Origin: JAJRTE01 sp964418585
GTDB taxonomy: Bacteria > Myxococcota_A > UBA796 > JAJRTE01
Direction: 5' to 3'
NCBI GenBank assembly: GCA_964418585.1
Contig: CAYQMG010000175.1
Span: forward strand, 7,733-71,732
DNA length: 64,000 bases
A program made the position numbers and the translations under genes. The first letter of the stretch is position 1. Each line of letters begins with the position of its first letter. A model generated the notes under the pieces. The model saw only the letters and a program-made list of their open reading frames with translations, was not told the origin of the DNA and did no database searches. Shown here one piece after another: positions 43,717 through 53,205 of the stretch.

Positions 43717-44625
43717 TCAGGGCTTGCCAAGCACGATCACGTCCCCCTTGGTGATGTTCATCTCTGCTGCCAGGCTTCCCTGATTGACGGCCAGCACCAT
43801 CTCGTCATGAGAGCCCCGCTTGGCCAGGCAACTGCCCGGAGGCACGTCGCCATAGGTCTTGACCCACTTGACCTGGAACCGCTTGCCGGCCACGGCGGCC
43901 TCGAGACGGTCTCCCATTGTGACGCCCAGCTTTTCCAGGTCTGCGGCCGGAATGTTGGTCTGAACGTTCCCGAAACCGTCGACAAGTCGCACCGTGCCGT
44001 AGATTTTCCCCTCCCTGGCCACTGCGGGGGGGGCGGTGAGAAGGTAGAGGGATGGGTGCTCGGGCCCAAGTCCCTCCACGCTCACCGTACCTTGAGCCAA
44101 AGCCGCTGCGGCCGGGCCATAGACATCCCGGCTCATGAAAGTGGATTCGGCCGGGTCAGCGAGCACGACGGCCCGGTTGGTGATCCGATGTACCCGCTTG
44201 ACCCGATAACGGACCGCGACCTGAGTAAGCACGCCGTTGTCCGGGCCGAGGTAGATGTGGCCATTCTCGGTCTCCATGGCGATGGGCGTGCGCGGCCGGC
44301 CCAACCCTGGATCGACCACAACCACGAAGATGGTCCCGGGAGGATAGTCCGCGGTGGAGAGCACCAGCGTCTGAGCCGCCTCGTCCACGTCGAACTTGCG
44401 AATGTCGTTGGTGATGGTGTCGACACGGGCGCCCGGGAAGTGCTTGTAGATGGCACCCTTCAGGGATCCGAGCATGTAACCGGTGGACCCGAAGTCGGTG
44501 AGGAGCATGATGAGCGGCGGAGGATCGCTGCTGTTCCCGCTTGCCGGCACGACCATTCCCAGGGACCAGGTCGTCACCAGGATTGCCAGCCACAGGCCCC
44601 CGTATCGTTTTGGACTTCGCCGCAT
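43717..44625 (-). CDS. Exported SAM hydroxide adenosyltransferase-like (DUF62) protein with His-to-Met substitution
   Basis: The 302-aa protein has a signal peptide (to about PASGN), then the DUF62/SAM-hydrolase fold: LLTDFGSTGYMLGSLKG, FDVDEAAQTL, VVVVDPGLGRPRTP, YLGPDNGVL. Known enzymes use an Asp-Arg-His triad. Asp105 and Arg112 match by spacing, but the His position is Met164 (FMSRDVYGP instead of FHGRD). The C-terminal domain (GTVRLVDGFGNVQTNI) is family-typical. A cytoplasmic SAM hydrolase would not normally be exported, so it may be a pseudoenzyme or bind another nucleotide. It lies downstream of a 250-bp gap from the divergent bTHX gene. Confidence 0.87.
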   Translation of the reverse strand: MRRSPKRYGGLWLAILVTTWSLGMVVPASGNSSDPPPLIMLLTDFGSTGYMLGSLKGAIYKHFPGARVDTITNDIRKFDVDEAAQTLVLSTADYPPGTIFVVVVDPGLGRPRTPIAMETENGHIYLGPDNGVLTQVAVRYRVKRVHRITNRAVVLADPAESTFMSRDVYGPAAAALAQGTVSVEGLGPEHPSLYLLTAPPAVAREGKIYGTVRLVDGFGNVQTNIPAADLEKLGVTMGDRLEAAVAGKRFQVKWVKTYGDVPPGSCLAKRGSHDEMVLAVNQGSLAAEMNITKGDVIVLGKP

Positions 44626-44785
44626 GGTTCCCTCCCTTCTTCCGTCCCCCGCATGCGAACCACGTTCCCGGACGACGGTTCACCTCCCCGACGCCCTTGC
44701 CCATAGCGTAAGGGATCAGTGAGACATCTTGCAAGTCCTTGTGCGTGATCGGAAACAGACCGGAACGGCTCGAGGAAAGCAACGG

Positions 44786-44815
44786 ACTTGGCTTTTTTTT
44801 CTGGTCAGGCTAAGG
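44786..44815 (+). promoter_or_regulatory. Weak candidate promoter upstream of the bTHX gene
   Basis: TTGGCT, a 17-base T-rich spacer and TAAGGT give a partial sigma70 match about 170 bp before the start. It is the only such match I see in the gap. Confidence 0.3.
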
Positions 44816-44986
44816 TGGGCGTTGAATTGAACGGCCCGGGCCGGAGACGAGAGCCGGTCGCCCCCTCGAGCACCCAGGAGGAGGCTGGCCTGTCGCGAGG
44901 TGTGGTGCGCCATTCGTACTTCACCGGTCAAAGGGCCGCGCACGTCACATGAGAATCGAACTCGAGGAGCCCACAGGGAGGAATCA

Positions 44987-45085
44987 ATGGGGAAAGGTGA
45001 TCTGAGGACCAAGCGCGGCAAGATCTTTCGAGGCACCTACGGCGTGAAGCGCCCCCACAAGAAGGCGAAGAAGACCAAGAAGTAG
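44987..45085 (+). CDS. 30S ribosomal protein bTHX (Thx)
   Basis: The 32-aa product MGKGDLRTKRGKIFRGTYG... is highly basic and ends in a Lys/Pro/Arg tail (KRPHKKAKKTKK). It matches the small-subunit peptide bTHX known from Thermus and from a subset of other bacteria. It binds at the head of the 30S subunit and stabilises it. The ATG at 44987 has GGGAGG 5 bases upstream. It is too short for most ORF callers and sits alone between divergent and convergent genes. The frame is open further upstream, but only this start fits the family. Confidence 0.9.
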   Translation: MGKGDLRTKRGKIFRGTYGVKRPHKKAKKTKK

Positions 45086-45150
45086 CCACCGAAAAGTAGC
45101 CAGAGCAGCCAACGCTGCCAAGCCTGTTCAGGCGAACGCGAACCACCGAC

Positions 45151-46341
45151 TCATCGAACCTTCTCTTTCAGCACCTTCGGGGTCTCCTTATCCCCGAGGG
45201 GTGTGGTGCGCAGTGTGCGCGCCCGGAAATGACGCACGATCGAGATCACGATCAACAGAATTGTTACAGGCAACACGAACAGCCACGTGACCAGGCTGAC
45301 GGTATCCATGGCATCGTGGTGCGTGGAGGCCAGGATCAAGTAGAGGGTGTAGATCACGTAGTAAGTGAGGAACAGGCCACCCTCCCAGCGTGAGACCTCC
45401 CCCTGGGTGATGAACACCGGAACGCAGGCGAGCGCCACCGCGACCATGACTGGCAGATCGAAGCTCACGGCCTCCACCGGCACGGGGATCCCACCACGGA
45501 CGACCAGTGCGCCGATCCCGAGCACGCCCAGGAGGTTGAACAGGTTGCTCCCCACCACGTTCCCGGCGGCGATGTCCCGTTCACCCCGCACCACCGCCAC
45601 CACCGAGATCGCCACCTCCGGCAAGGACGTGCCGATGGTCACCACGGTGAGCCCGATGATCAGGGTACTCAGACCCGCCCAGGTGGCAAAGGCCACGGCT
45701 CCGTCGACCAGCCAGTGCGCACCGACCAGCAGACCGGCCAACCCCGCGCACACCATGGCCACGTCCCGGAGCCGTTGCTTGACCGACGCGCCCTCCACCG
45801 GGCCGGCCGAGACCAGATCCGCGTCCACATCCGGGGCACGCCCGGTCCGGACGCAATAGATGTTGTAGCCCACGAGACACAAAACCAACACCGCACCGTC
45901 AAGCCGCCCCAGCCACCCGTCCATGGCGAGGACAAACGCCAGAACCGAGGCCCCCGCCATGAGTGGCACATCGATCCGAGCCAGTTGTCTCGAGACCGCC
46001 ACGGGAGAGACCACAGCGACGATTCCAAGCACCAGAAGCACGTTGAAAATATTGCTCCCCACGATGTTGCCGATGGCAATCCCGGACTCTCCTCCTGTGG
46101 CGGAACGCAACGTGACAGCCAACTCAGGGGCGCTGGTCCCAAACGCCACCACGGTGAGGCCGATTGCCAGGGGGGAGATATGGAACGCCGCGGCCAGCCG
46201 TGCCGCTCCTCGCACCAAGATCTCCGCTCCGCCGACCAGGGCAACGATCCCTACGATAAACAGCACTGTCGTCCACAGTTCCATGGGTATCCACGTCTCT
46301 CGGCGTGCAACCCGACTGGACGCGGCCATCTCTTTCGGCAC
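45151..46341 (-). CDS. Calcium/sodium antiporter of the CaCA family (YrbG-like)
   Basis: The 396-aa protein has ten or eleven hydrophobic helices and the two alpha repeats of Ca2+:cation exchangers: FGTSAPELAVTL...GIAIGNIVGSNIFN and IGTSLPEVAIS...DIAAGNVVGSNLFN. These ligand the ion inside the membrane. A GTG start at 46341 with AAGGA 6 bases upstream is used; an ATG at 46284 (MELWTTV) gives a more usual N-terminus. It follows the RND pump gene by 25 bp on the same strand and may be cotranscribed with it. Confidence 0.9.
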   Translation of the reverse strand: MPKEMAASSRVARRETWIPMELWTTVLFIVGIVALVGGAEILVRGAARLAAAFHISPLAIGLTVVAFGTSAPELAVTLRSATGGESGIAIGNIVGSNIFNVLLVLGIVAVVSPVAVSRQLARIDVPLMAGASVLAFVLAMDGWLGRLDGAVLVLCLVGYNIYCVRTGRAPDVDADLVSAGPVEGASVKQRLRDVAMVCAGLAGLLVGAHWLVDGAVAFATWAGLSTLIIGLTVVTIGTSLPEVAISVVAVVRGERDIAAGNVVGSNLFNLLGVLGIGALVVRGGIPVPVEAVSFDLPVMVAVALACVPVFITQGEVSRWEGGLFLTYYVIYTLYLILASTHHDAMDTVSLVTWLFVLPVTILLIVISIVRHFRARTLRTTPLGDKETPKVLKEKVR

Positions 46342-46366
46342 GACCGTCCTTGCCCGGGCGCAGCGC

Positions 46367-49300
46367 CTACTCGATCACATCGTTCTGGGCAATCAGCAAG
46401 TAGAGAGCCGGTACGACGACCAATGTCAAAATCGTGGCCAGGCTGATCCCGAACACGATCGTGAGGCACATTCCCTGCCACACCGGGTCCGTGAATGCCA
46501 GTGGAAGCAATCCGGTGATCGTGGTGATGGTCGTGCTGAGGATAGGCCGAAGCCGGTCTCGACCCGCGGTCCGGCAGGCGTCCACCGGGTCGAACCCCTT
46601 TCGCCGATATCGGTTGATGGTGTCGATCAGGACGATGGCGTCATTGACCACGATCCCTGCCAGACTGACCAGGCCGACCATGGCAGGAAAGCTGAACGCC
46701 AGGTCCAGGCTGGCAAAACCGTAGAACACACCCACCATGGAGAGGGGCAAGGCGGTCATGATGATGAATGGCTGTTTGAACGAACCGAATTGCATGACCA
46801 GAATGGAGAAGATGAGGGCCACCGCAATCGCAAGCGCGGTCCGCAACTCGCCCTGCGCCTCCTCGTTCTTGGCCTTGTCCCCCAGAACCATGATTCGCTC
46901 CCCAGGTTCCAGGTGGAACTTCTTCTGAATCATCTTTTCCAACCGCTTCCCTATCTCCACCGGGCTGCCGCTACGATTCTCCGCCGCCAGCGTGACCGCG
47001 TAACGACGATCGTTGTGACTCACACCATAAGGCGAGGTGTTCAGCTTGAAATCACCCAACGCAGCAAGGGGTACCGGCGAGAAGCTGAACATGCCGCTCA
47101 CCTTGAGCGCCTCGAGTTCTTCCAGGGACGAGGGGGAGTTCCACTGGCCGTCGTCGCGCCAGTCGTAGCCCACCATGATCTTGATCTCCTTGTCGTCCTC
47201 GACCACGGTGGCCGCTTCCTTGCCGTCGATTGCCGAGCGAAGAAACATGAGGGCTTCGGTGCGGCTCAGGTTGTTATGCTTTAGCGCCTCGTCGTCCAGT
47301 TCGATCCGGAACCCTCCACTGTGCTCCTTGCGGTTGTCTCGCACACCGGTCAGTTCGGGGATGTCCAGCATCATGAGTCGTAGGGTCTCGGCCATGGCGT
47401 CCACCCGGGCCGGGTCCGGACCACTGACCATGACCTCGACCGGAGCACCGCCGGTGGGACTCATCCGTTTCTCGTGAATCTCCAGCCTGCCGGGATGAAT
47501 GGCTTCCAGCTTTCTTCGAAGCACCTTGGCATACTGGTAGGACTTGAGGTCGCGCTCCTCCTCTGGTTTCAGTTCGACCGAGATCCCCAGAATGTGTTCC
47601 CCCCGAAACGGCTCGAGAAACGCTTCGGGGGACGTGAACGCGAGCGAGGACATCTGGCCCGCGGTAATGATGAAGTGTTCCACATAGTCACTTTCTCCCC
47701 GGAGCATGGTTTCCACCTTGTCGGCCAATGCCCGGGTCTGGTCCAGGTTGGCCCCGGCGGGCAGGTAGAGGGTTGCGCCGATGGTCTGAGCATCGATGTC
47801 TGGATAGAGCACCTGCTCGGTGAAACTGAACAGGTAGGCGCCCACCAGGAACAGGACCGCCGAGATGGCCACGGCCAGACTCTGTTTCCACCGCGTGCCG
47901 AACGCCCGTGATGTGATGTTCTGGTAGTAGTACTCGGACAGCCCCCTCAGCAAGCGGTCGGTGGTTCGTGTCAAGATGTTGGCCTCGGCCTTCTTGAACC
48001 AGGACGCCCCGGCGGCCAGATCCACGGTCATGGAGATGCCATAGCTGATGAGCAAGGTCACGGCCACTGTGACCGGGACGACGCGGACGAACTTACCGTT
48101 GATTCCCTGGAGGAAAGCCATGGGGAGGAACGCAGCGATGGTGGTCAAGGAGCCGGATATGGAGGCGGCGCCGTAGGTTTTGAGGGTGTACAGGGCTGCC
48201 TCGGAAGGTTTCATGCCTTTGTGGATACCATCGTGCATTCCCTCCATGACCAGGATGAAGTCGTCGACGAGGAGACCGAGTGCGATCACCAGGGCCATCA
48301 AGGAGAGGCTGTTGATGCTGTATCCGAGCAACTTGAGCACGATCATGGTGGTGAGGAAGGTCAACGGGATGGAAAGCCCGGCCACAATCGATTCCTTCAC
48401 TCCGAGGAAGAAGAAAAGCACCGCAAAGACGAGGAGCACGGCCTGGAACCCGTTGGTGACGAGCAGTCGAATGTTGTCCCGAATCTCGATGGATTGGTCC
48501 ATGGTGACGACCAGCTCCGCGTCCGGCGGCAGACTGTTTCTCTGCAAGTCCTCGGCCACAGCCCGCACGGCCAGGCCGATTTCGATCAGATTGGCCCCAG
48601 GCTGACGAAGCACATCGAACGTGACGGTGTCGGCTGTCCTCCCGTCTGGTCCGAGCTGGACGAACCGCGCAAACTGCTCCTGCTCGGACAGTGCCCGCTT
48701 GACCACGGCGATGTCCGCCAGCAACACGGTTTCCCCGGTGGAACTGCTGCGCACCGGGAGCTGGCGCAGCCGTTCGAGGTCCAGCCCCAACCGTCTGACC
48801 TGGAGCGGGTAGTTGCGGCGTTCGGTCTGAACTCGTCCCAACGGTGCGTCCTGCTCCGCGCCCTGGATGGAAAAACTCACGTCGTTCAAGCTGGCGCCGA
48901 TGTCGTCCATCCGGTGCCGGTTGAGGAGTACCTGGACCTGGTCATCCCGAAGCCCGCTCACCCGGACCTCGCTCACTCCCTCGATCGCTTCGAGACGGTC
49001 CTGGACCACCTTGGCCACCTTCATGGCTTCACGCGGATCGATGTCTGTGATGAGGTTGAGCGTCACCACCGGGGCGTTGGTCACCGACGCCTGTTTCACA
49101 GTCACCGACTCGACCTCGCTCGGCAGATCCTCCCGGGCAGTGGTCGTCTTGTCCTCAAGCGCGCGGAACGTCTGCGCCATGTCCGCGTCGGGGTCGAACT
49201 CGAGCAGGATGATGGAAGCCGACTCGATGCTGGACGACTTCAACTTGGTAAGCCGCGGGAGTGTCTTGTAGTAGCGCTCGAGCACGTTGGTGACCCGGAC

Positions 49301-49468
49301 CTCGACCATCTCGGGAGGAGCGCCGGGGTAGACGGCGACGACCATCGCGATGGGGATCTCGAGGTCTGGGTAGAGTTCCTTGGGCATGTCGGCCGCGGAC
49401 TTCAACCCGAACCCGACCATGAACACGACGAGCAGAATCGCAAAGCGAGGGTTGGTGAGCAGCTTCAC
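46367..49468 (-). CDS. RND-family efflux transporter (HAE-type inner-membrane pump)
   Basis: The 1033-aa protein has the RND duplicated topology of 12 helices with large periplasmic loops. The paired Asp in helix 4 (LGLLVDDFILVMEGMHDG) carries the proton relay. The second half repeats the pattern (GIVVNDAIVLIDTINRYRRKG and RLRPILSTTITTI). The first periplasmic region (PKELYPDLEIPIAMVVAVYPGAPPEMVE) is typical. It forms a tripartite pump with the adaptor and TolC upstream. The substrate is unknown: multidrug or envelope lipid. Its ATG overlaps the adaptor stop (ATGA). Confidence 0.95.
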   Translation of the reverse strand: MKLLTNPRFAILLVVFMVGFGLKSAADMPKELYPDLEIPIAMVVAVYPGAPPEMVEVRVTNVLERYYKTLPRLTKLKSSSIESASIILLEFDPDADMAQTFRALEDKTTTAREDLPSEVESVTVKQASVTNAPVVTLNLITDIDPREAMKVAKVVQDRLEAIEGVSEVRVSGLRDDQVQVLLNRHRMDDIGASLNDVSFSIQGAEQDAPLGRVQTERRNYPLQVRRLGLDLERLRQLPVRSSSTGETVLLADIAVVKRALSEQEQFARFVQLGPDGRTADTVTFDVLRQPGANLIEIGLAVRAVAEDLQRNSLPPDAELVVTMDQSIEIRDNIRLLVTNGFQAVLLVFAVLFFFLGVKESIVAGLSIPLTFLTTMIVLKLLGYSINSLSLMALVIALGLLVDDFILVMEGMHDGIHKGMKPSEAALYTLKTYGAASISGSLTTIAAFLPMAFLQGINGKFVRVVPVTVAVTLLISYGISMTVDLAAGASWFKKAEANILTRTTDRLLRGLSEYYYQNITSRAFGTRWKQSLAVAISAVLFLVGAYLFSFTEQVLYPDIDAQTIGATLYLPAGANLDQTRALADKVETMLRGESDYVEHFIITAGQMSSLAFTSPEAFLEPFRGEHILGISVELKPEEERDLKSYQYAKVLRRKLEAIHPGRLEIHEKRMSPTGGAPVEVMVSGPDPARVDAMAETLRLMMLDIPELTGVRDNRKEHSGGFRIELDDEALKHNNLSRTEALMFLRSAIDGKEAATVVEDDKEIKIMVGYDWRDDGQWNSPSSLEELEALKVSGMFSFSPVPLAALGDFKLNTSPYGVSHNDRRYAVTLAAENRSGSPVEIGKRLEKMIQKKFHLEPGERIMVLGDKAKNEEAQGELRTALAIAVALIFSILVMQFGSFKQPFIIMTALPLSMVGVFYGFASLDLAFSFPAMVGLVSLAGIVVNDAIVLIDTINRYRRKGFDPVDACRTAGRDRLRPILSTTITTITGLLPLAFTDPVWQGMCLTIVFGISLATILTLVVVPALYLLIAQNDVIE

Positions 49469-50628
49469 GGGCTATCCTCGGTGAGCACGGTTTGTCCATC
49501 ACGCAACAGGTAGAGCTGAGTACGCGCCACGCGTTCGCCACCCGCCAGCCCGCTGGTCACCTCCACCCGCCCCCCCATCAGCATGCCAAGCGTCACAGGA
49601 CGCCGTTCCAGCCGGTTGCCTTGCCCGATCACGAACACGTAGGCCTGATCATGATAGTAGTAGAGAACGTCCTCAGAGACCGTGACCGCATGGTCCCGGT
49701 GGTCGGTCAGAAGGGTCACAATCGCAGCGCTCCCGTCCCGAAGTTCCCGAGGATACCCCCCCTCGGGTCGAGGAATCACCACCTCGGCGTCGACTGTGCG
49801 GGTGTCCCGATCCACGGTTTCGCTCACCTGCGTCACCTTCCCCGGTAGGACGACGTGCCGGTGCTCCATCAAGGTCACCTCCACCGGGGTCCCCACCTCG
49901 ATCCCGCCTGCACGCCCCTCGGGAATGTGCACCCGAAGCCGTCGCACGTCCCCGGGCCGGGCAATCACCATGGGAGGTCGCCGGTTCATTTCGCGATCCG
50001 GATCTTCCACATCCCCTCGAACCTGCTCCCCAACCCGTATGTTCACCTCGGTGAGCACTCCGTCAAACGGTGCCCGTAGTCGCATCTGCTCGAGACGAAT
50101 CTCCTGGCTCCGGACGTTCAGGCGGTCCTGCTGCGTCTTGATCTTCGTCTCCTCGTACCGCTGCTCCTGATCGAACACCTGCTCCTTGGACGCACCTTCG
50201 TTCTCGTATACCTTCCGAATGTTCTCCAGATCGTGGAGGGCCTGAGCCTCGTCCATCTCCGCCTTCTGCAATGAAAGCCGAGCCTTCTCGAGCTGGTTGA
50301 GCTGGGACTCGGTGTCCAGCTCGGCCAAAAGCTGCCCCTTCTTCACCTCATCGTTCTCACTCACCAAAACCCGGGTCACCGTCCCCCCGGTGCCAAAATA
50401 CAGAGGTTGCCATTCCCCCGGCTCGATCTGCGACGAGGTCAATATCCGGTTCGCAAGCGCCTCGGTCCTCGCCACCTCGGTCTTCACCCGGATCATCGGC
50501 CGGGACGGCGGCTCGGCAGCCGAATCCTTGTCCCGGCCACCACATGCGAGCACGCCCAACATCATCCATACCCACCCGGCCCACATCAGGCCGCGCAAAC
50601 GTCGCGTGCGCTCGGTTGTCGTCTTCAT
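49465..50628 (-). CDS. Membrane-fusion (HlyD/AcrA-type) adaptor lipoprotein
   Basis: The 387-aa protein has a lipobox-like signal (VLACGG, Cys near 30). The lipoyl-like beta segment GGTVTRVLVSENDEVKKGQ is followed by a long coiled-coil hairpin (QLEKARLSLQKAEMDEAQALHDLENI). The returning strand is RLRAPFDGVLTEVNIRVGEQV, and a beta-barrel and membrane-proximal domain complete it. It bridges the RND pump and the TolC channel. The ATG at 50628 has GGAGG 4 bases upstream. Both its start and stop overlap neighbours by 4 bases, so all three genes are translationally coupled. Confidence 0.93.
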   Translation of the reverse strand: MKTTTERTRRLRGLMWAGWVWMMLGVLACGGRDKDSAAEPPSRPMIRVKTEVARTEALANRILTSSQIEPGEWQPLYFGTGGTVTRVLVSENDEVKKGQLLAELDTESQLNQLEKARLSLQKAEMDEAQALHDLENIRKVYENEGASKEQVFDQEQRYEETKIKTQQDRLNVRSQEIRLEQMRLRAPFDGVLTEVNIRVGEQVRGDVEDPDREMNRRPPMVIARPGDVRRLRVHIPEGRAGGIEVGTPVEVTLMEHRHVVLPGKVTQVSETVDRDTRTVDAEVVIPRPEGGYPRELRDGSAAIVTLLTDHRDHAVTVSEDVLYYYHDQAYVFVIGQGNRLERRPVTLGMLMGGRVEVTSGLAGGERVARTQLYLLRDGQTVLTEDSP

Positions 50629-52127
50629 CGAGCCTCCACCATTGCTCGTACCTCGGTGCACCGGTCCGGATCACGGGCCTCCAGGAACCGCGCCACCACC
50701 GCCTTCTCATGCCCGGCGCTGATCCCCCGATAGGCGGTCAGCGTCCACTGGGCCTGAACGATCCCAAGGAGCTGCAACCGTTGCTGCTCGAGCTTCTGCA
50801 TGGCCATATCCACCATGTCGTAGGTCGCCCGCCCCGCCTCGTAGCGCTCCATCGTGGCTGTGACGTTACGCTCGGCAAGCGCCACAGACCGCTCCATCAG
50901 GTCCCGCTGCGCCGCCAGGTGGCTCAACTTCTGAGCATATCGCTCATCCGTCAGCCGCGTTTCCTCTCGCTCGTTCTCCAGATCCCGGCGCGTCTGCCGG
51001 AGCTGGATCGAAGCAGACCGCGCTCCGTGATACCGTCCCAGGCCATCGAACAGGGTCCACGAAAGCGTCCCCCCTATGTACCAATTGTCAAACATGTAGT
51101 CCGTCTTCATGTCGTCCACGGTCGAACCCGAACCGGAAAACGACAGCCCCCCCATCGCACTCAACGTCGGCAAATAACCTGTCAACGCACTCGTCTTTCC
51201 CGCCTTGTCCACCTTCACCTTCTGCTCGAGAAGCTTGATGCTCGACGCCCCCGATACGTCCAGAGGCTCCCCCGGATCCGGCTCCCCGCTCAACACACAG
51301 ACCTCAAGAACCGAGTCCTCCCCCAGACCCGCCGACTGCGCCATCTGGGCCGCCTGAAGTTCCCGCTCCGGCACGAGCTGCGCGAGCTTCTGCTCCGCCT
51401 TCATGCGGTCCACAACGGCTTGATCGTATTCGAGCTGGGTGGCCTCCCCCGTCTCAAGCTTGGCAGCCACGATCCGTTCCATCTTGCGCGCCAGGTCCAG
51501 ACTCCGACGGTATACATCTTCCTCGGCAACGTTGTGCTGCACCTCCGTGTAGTCCAACAGTAGCGAAAGCACCAGGTTCTCTTCGTCCCGCTCGGCACGA
51601 AGCCTGGTCATCTCCAAATTTCGAGAAGCCTTCACCGCACTCATCACCTGGCGCGGCGCGAACACAGGCTGGTACCCGGTAAAATTCAAAGAAAAGCTGT
51701 ACGATTCGGTCGGCAGGGTGAACGACTCCTCAATGTTCACCGGTATCGGAATGGGCAGACACGTGGGCGCGCTCGGATCCGTGCACTCATCCCCCGATTC
51801 AATGTCGATGTAGATCGTGTAGGCGTCTGGATTGTTGTGCCGATAGTTCAACCGGTTGCTCATCGACAGCCGGGGCAGGTTCCGGGCGATCGAAGACCCA
51901 AGCCGGGCCCGGGATACGGCAATGCTATCCTGGGCATCCAGCACGTCCGGGCCGTGCTCACGGGCATGGGCCAACAGGCGGTCCAGCGGTATCGTGTCTC
52001 CGTTGGCTTCCCCCCCCGAACCGGCCGGATCTGAAGACCCCGCCCAGGCCGGCGTGAATGCAAGACAGACAACAACTACCGATAACAGAGGCACACCGCC
52101 GTGTGCTCCAGAGGTGATGTGTTTCAT
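50625..52127 (-). CDS. TolC-family outer-membrane channel
   Basis: The 500-aa product has a signal peptide (to about PAWAGS) and the repeated OEP helical pattern. Examples are LLAHAREHGPDVLDAQDSIAVSRA near the start and the RAGRATYDMVDMAMQKLEQQR half-repeat near the end. A beta-barrel stretch near residues 95-150 contains an unusual Cys pair, ECTDPSAPTC, in an extracellular-loop position. No good SD precedes ATG 52127, so expression may depend on upstream context. It is the first gene of the pump operon and overlaps the adaptor by ATGA. Confidence 0.9.
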   Translation of the reverse strand: MKHITSGAHGGVPLLSVVVVCLAFTPAWAGSSDPAGSGGEANGDTIPLDRLLAHAREHGPDVLDAQDSIAVSRARLGSSIARNLPRLSMSNRLNYRHNNPDAYTIYIDIESGDECTDPSAPTCLPIPIPVNIEESFTLPTESYSFSLNFTGYQPVFAPRQVMSAVKASRNLEMTRLRAERDEENLVLSLLLDYTEVQHNVAEEDVYRRSLDLARKMERIVAAKLETGEATQLEYDQAVVDRMKAEQKLAQLVPERELQAAQMAQSAGLGEDSVLEVCVLSGEPDPGEPLDVSGASSIKLLEQKVKVDKAGKTSALTGYLPTLSAMGGLSFSGSGSTVDDMKTDYMFDNWYIGGTLSWTLFDGLGRYHGARSASIQLRQTRRDLENEREETRLTDERYAQKLSHLAAQRDLMERSVALAERNVTATMERYEAGRATYDMVDMAMQKLEQQRLQLLGIVQAQWTLTAYRGISAGHEKAVVARFLEARDPDRCTEVRAMVEAR

Positions 52128-52321
52128 AATGGGGTGTTGCTCGCGACCAGGTCCTGCTCCAGCCTCCTCCGCTCCTCCGGTTCCCCCCCAAGCCTCCGGG
52201 AAGGCAGAAAAGGCGCCTCGACCACGTTCCACCGGCCCACAGTACTACAGCAGCGCCGGATACGCAAGTGCAATGGAACCGGCTGCTCCTCCAACCCTGG
52301 TACGGCAGCATCCCCGCCGCG

Positions 52322-52657
52322 TCACGGCCGGCCCTCCTTGCGCTTCTCCTCGATGAAGGCTTCCATGCCGATTGTCCGGATTCGATTCAAGTTCCCTATG
52401 CGATCGGTGCGAAAGATGAAGCCGAAAAAGTTTGCAACCAAATTGTTGAGTTTGCGGCACGCTTTCAGGTCACTGAACTCCGTGCAATCCGCGCAGGTTA
52501 CGTAGCCTCGCTCCATCGCACATGCCTTCATCTTGCAGTTCCTGTTCATCGGCCTGTCGCTGTGACACCCGGCACATTTTCCTTTGCGGTACATCCCACA
52601 GTTGCTGCAAGCAAGCCCACAATAGGCAACGATGAACCCATCCTGTGCTGTCTCCAT
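52322..52657 (-). CDS. DUF3795-like Cys-rich protein
   Basis: The 111-aa protein is cysteine-rich in its first 65 residues, with the DUF3795 pattern YCGLACSNCGMYRKGKC, CxxC then C-x5-C-x5-C and YVTCADCTEF. Ten or more Cys suggest a zinc or iron-sulfur site. The C-terminal part is helical. The ATG at 52657 has AGGAGG 7 bases upstream. An upstream extension of the frame overlaps nothing real and was rejected. The family's function is not known to me. It sits at the left end of the block lacking CTCGAG. Confidence 0.75.
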   Translation of the reverse strand: METAQDGFIVAYCGLACSNCGMYRKGKCAGCHSDRPMNRNCKMKACAMERGYVTCADCTEFSDLKACRKLNNLVANFFGFIFRTDRIGNLNRIRTIGMEAFIEEKRKEGRP

Positions 52658-53167
52658 GAGCGAACCTCCTGTGGTCGATTGCGCCCCCCCTTTGCCTGTC
52701 CAGACCTTCTTGGCGCATGCCTCCCCTCCGCTTTCGGTATCAATACGTGCCGCCCGTGTCAAGGACGTTGCAGGTTGGACGAGCGTGGTCCGCTCTTTGC
52801 GGCCTGCCTGGATAGCCCACCCTCCGTGTATCTGCACGAATGGCGCGAAGATTCCGATTGTGAGGGCCACATCCAGCGTGACGTGGGGGACTTCGGGTCG
52901 GTCGAGCGGGTATGGGAATGCGTGCCCCCTTCCGGCCCATGGATGGGAGTAGGAGCACGGCAGACGAAGTGTGGCTGAAAGACCGGTTCCGGGGGCATCC
53001 GGGCATGACGGACGGAAGGTGGGGCTCGGATTGCGCCTCCCAACCGGCGGCCCCCGCTTCCCGGATCATTAGATTGGGTCCTCCGAACCCAGGTCCGACC
53101 TCCAGGGAGCCCGAGCCACCGGCACAACAGGATTGCACCTGGGAAGCGTGAATGTGCAGCCACAAAA
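52658..53167. other. Non-coding stretch, no supported gene
   Basis: Between the DUF3795 gene and the Xre-ImmA promoter I see no ORF with a Shine-Dalgarno sequence or family match on either strand. On the minus strand TTGACA occurs near 52770 but lacks a good -10. No RNA gene or repeat is recognised. Confidence 0.5.
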
Positions 53168-53202
53168 ATATACCTCTTGACAGTTCATGTCAGAAGGTAT
53201 AT
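53168..53202. promoter_or_regulatory. Inverted repeat operator flanking the -35 box of the Xre-ImmA promoter
   Basis: ATATACCTCTTGACA (53168-53182) and TGTCAGAAGGTATAT (53188-53202) are inverted copies with 13 of 15 positions paired, around 5 bases. The repeat covers the -35 and the spacer, as expected for autorepression by the HTH protein encoded next. Confidence 0.7.
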
Positions 53203-53205
53203 ACT
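53177..53205 (+). promoter_or_regulatory. Strong sigma70 promoter for the Xre-ImmA/PIN operon
   Basis: TTGACA (53177-53182), exactly 17 bases, then TATACT (53200-53205). Transcription should begin about 53212, leaving only some 10 nt before the GGAGG and ATG. Confidence 0.85.
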
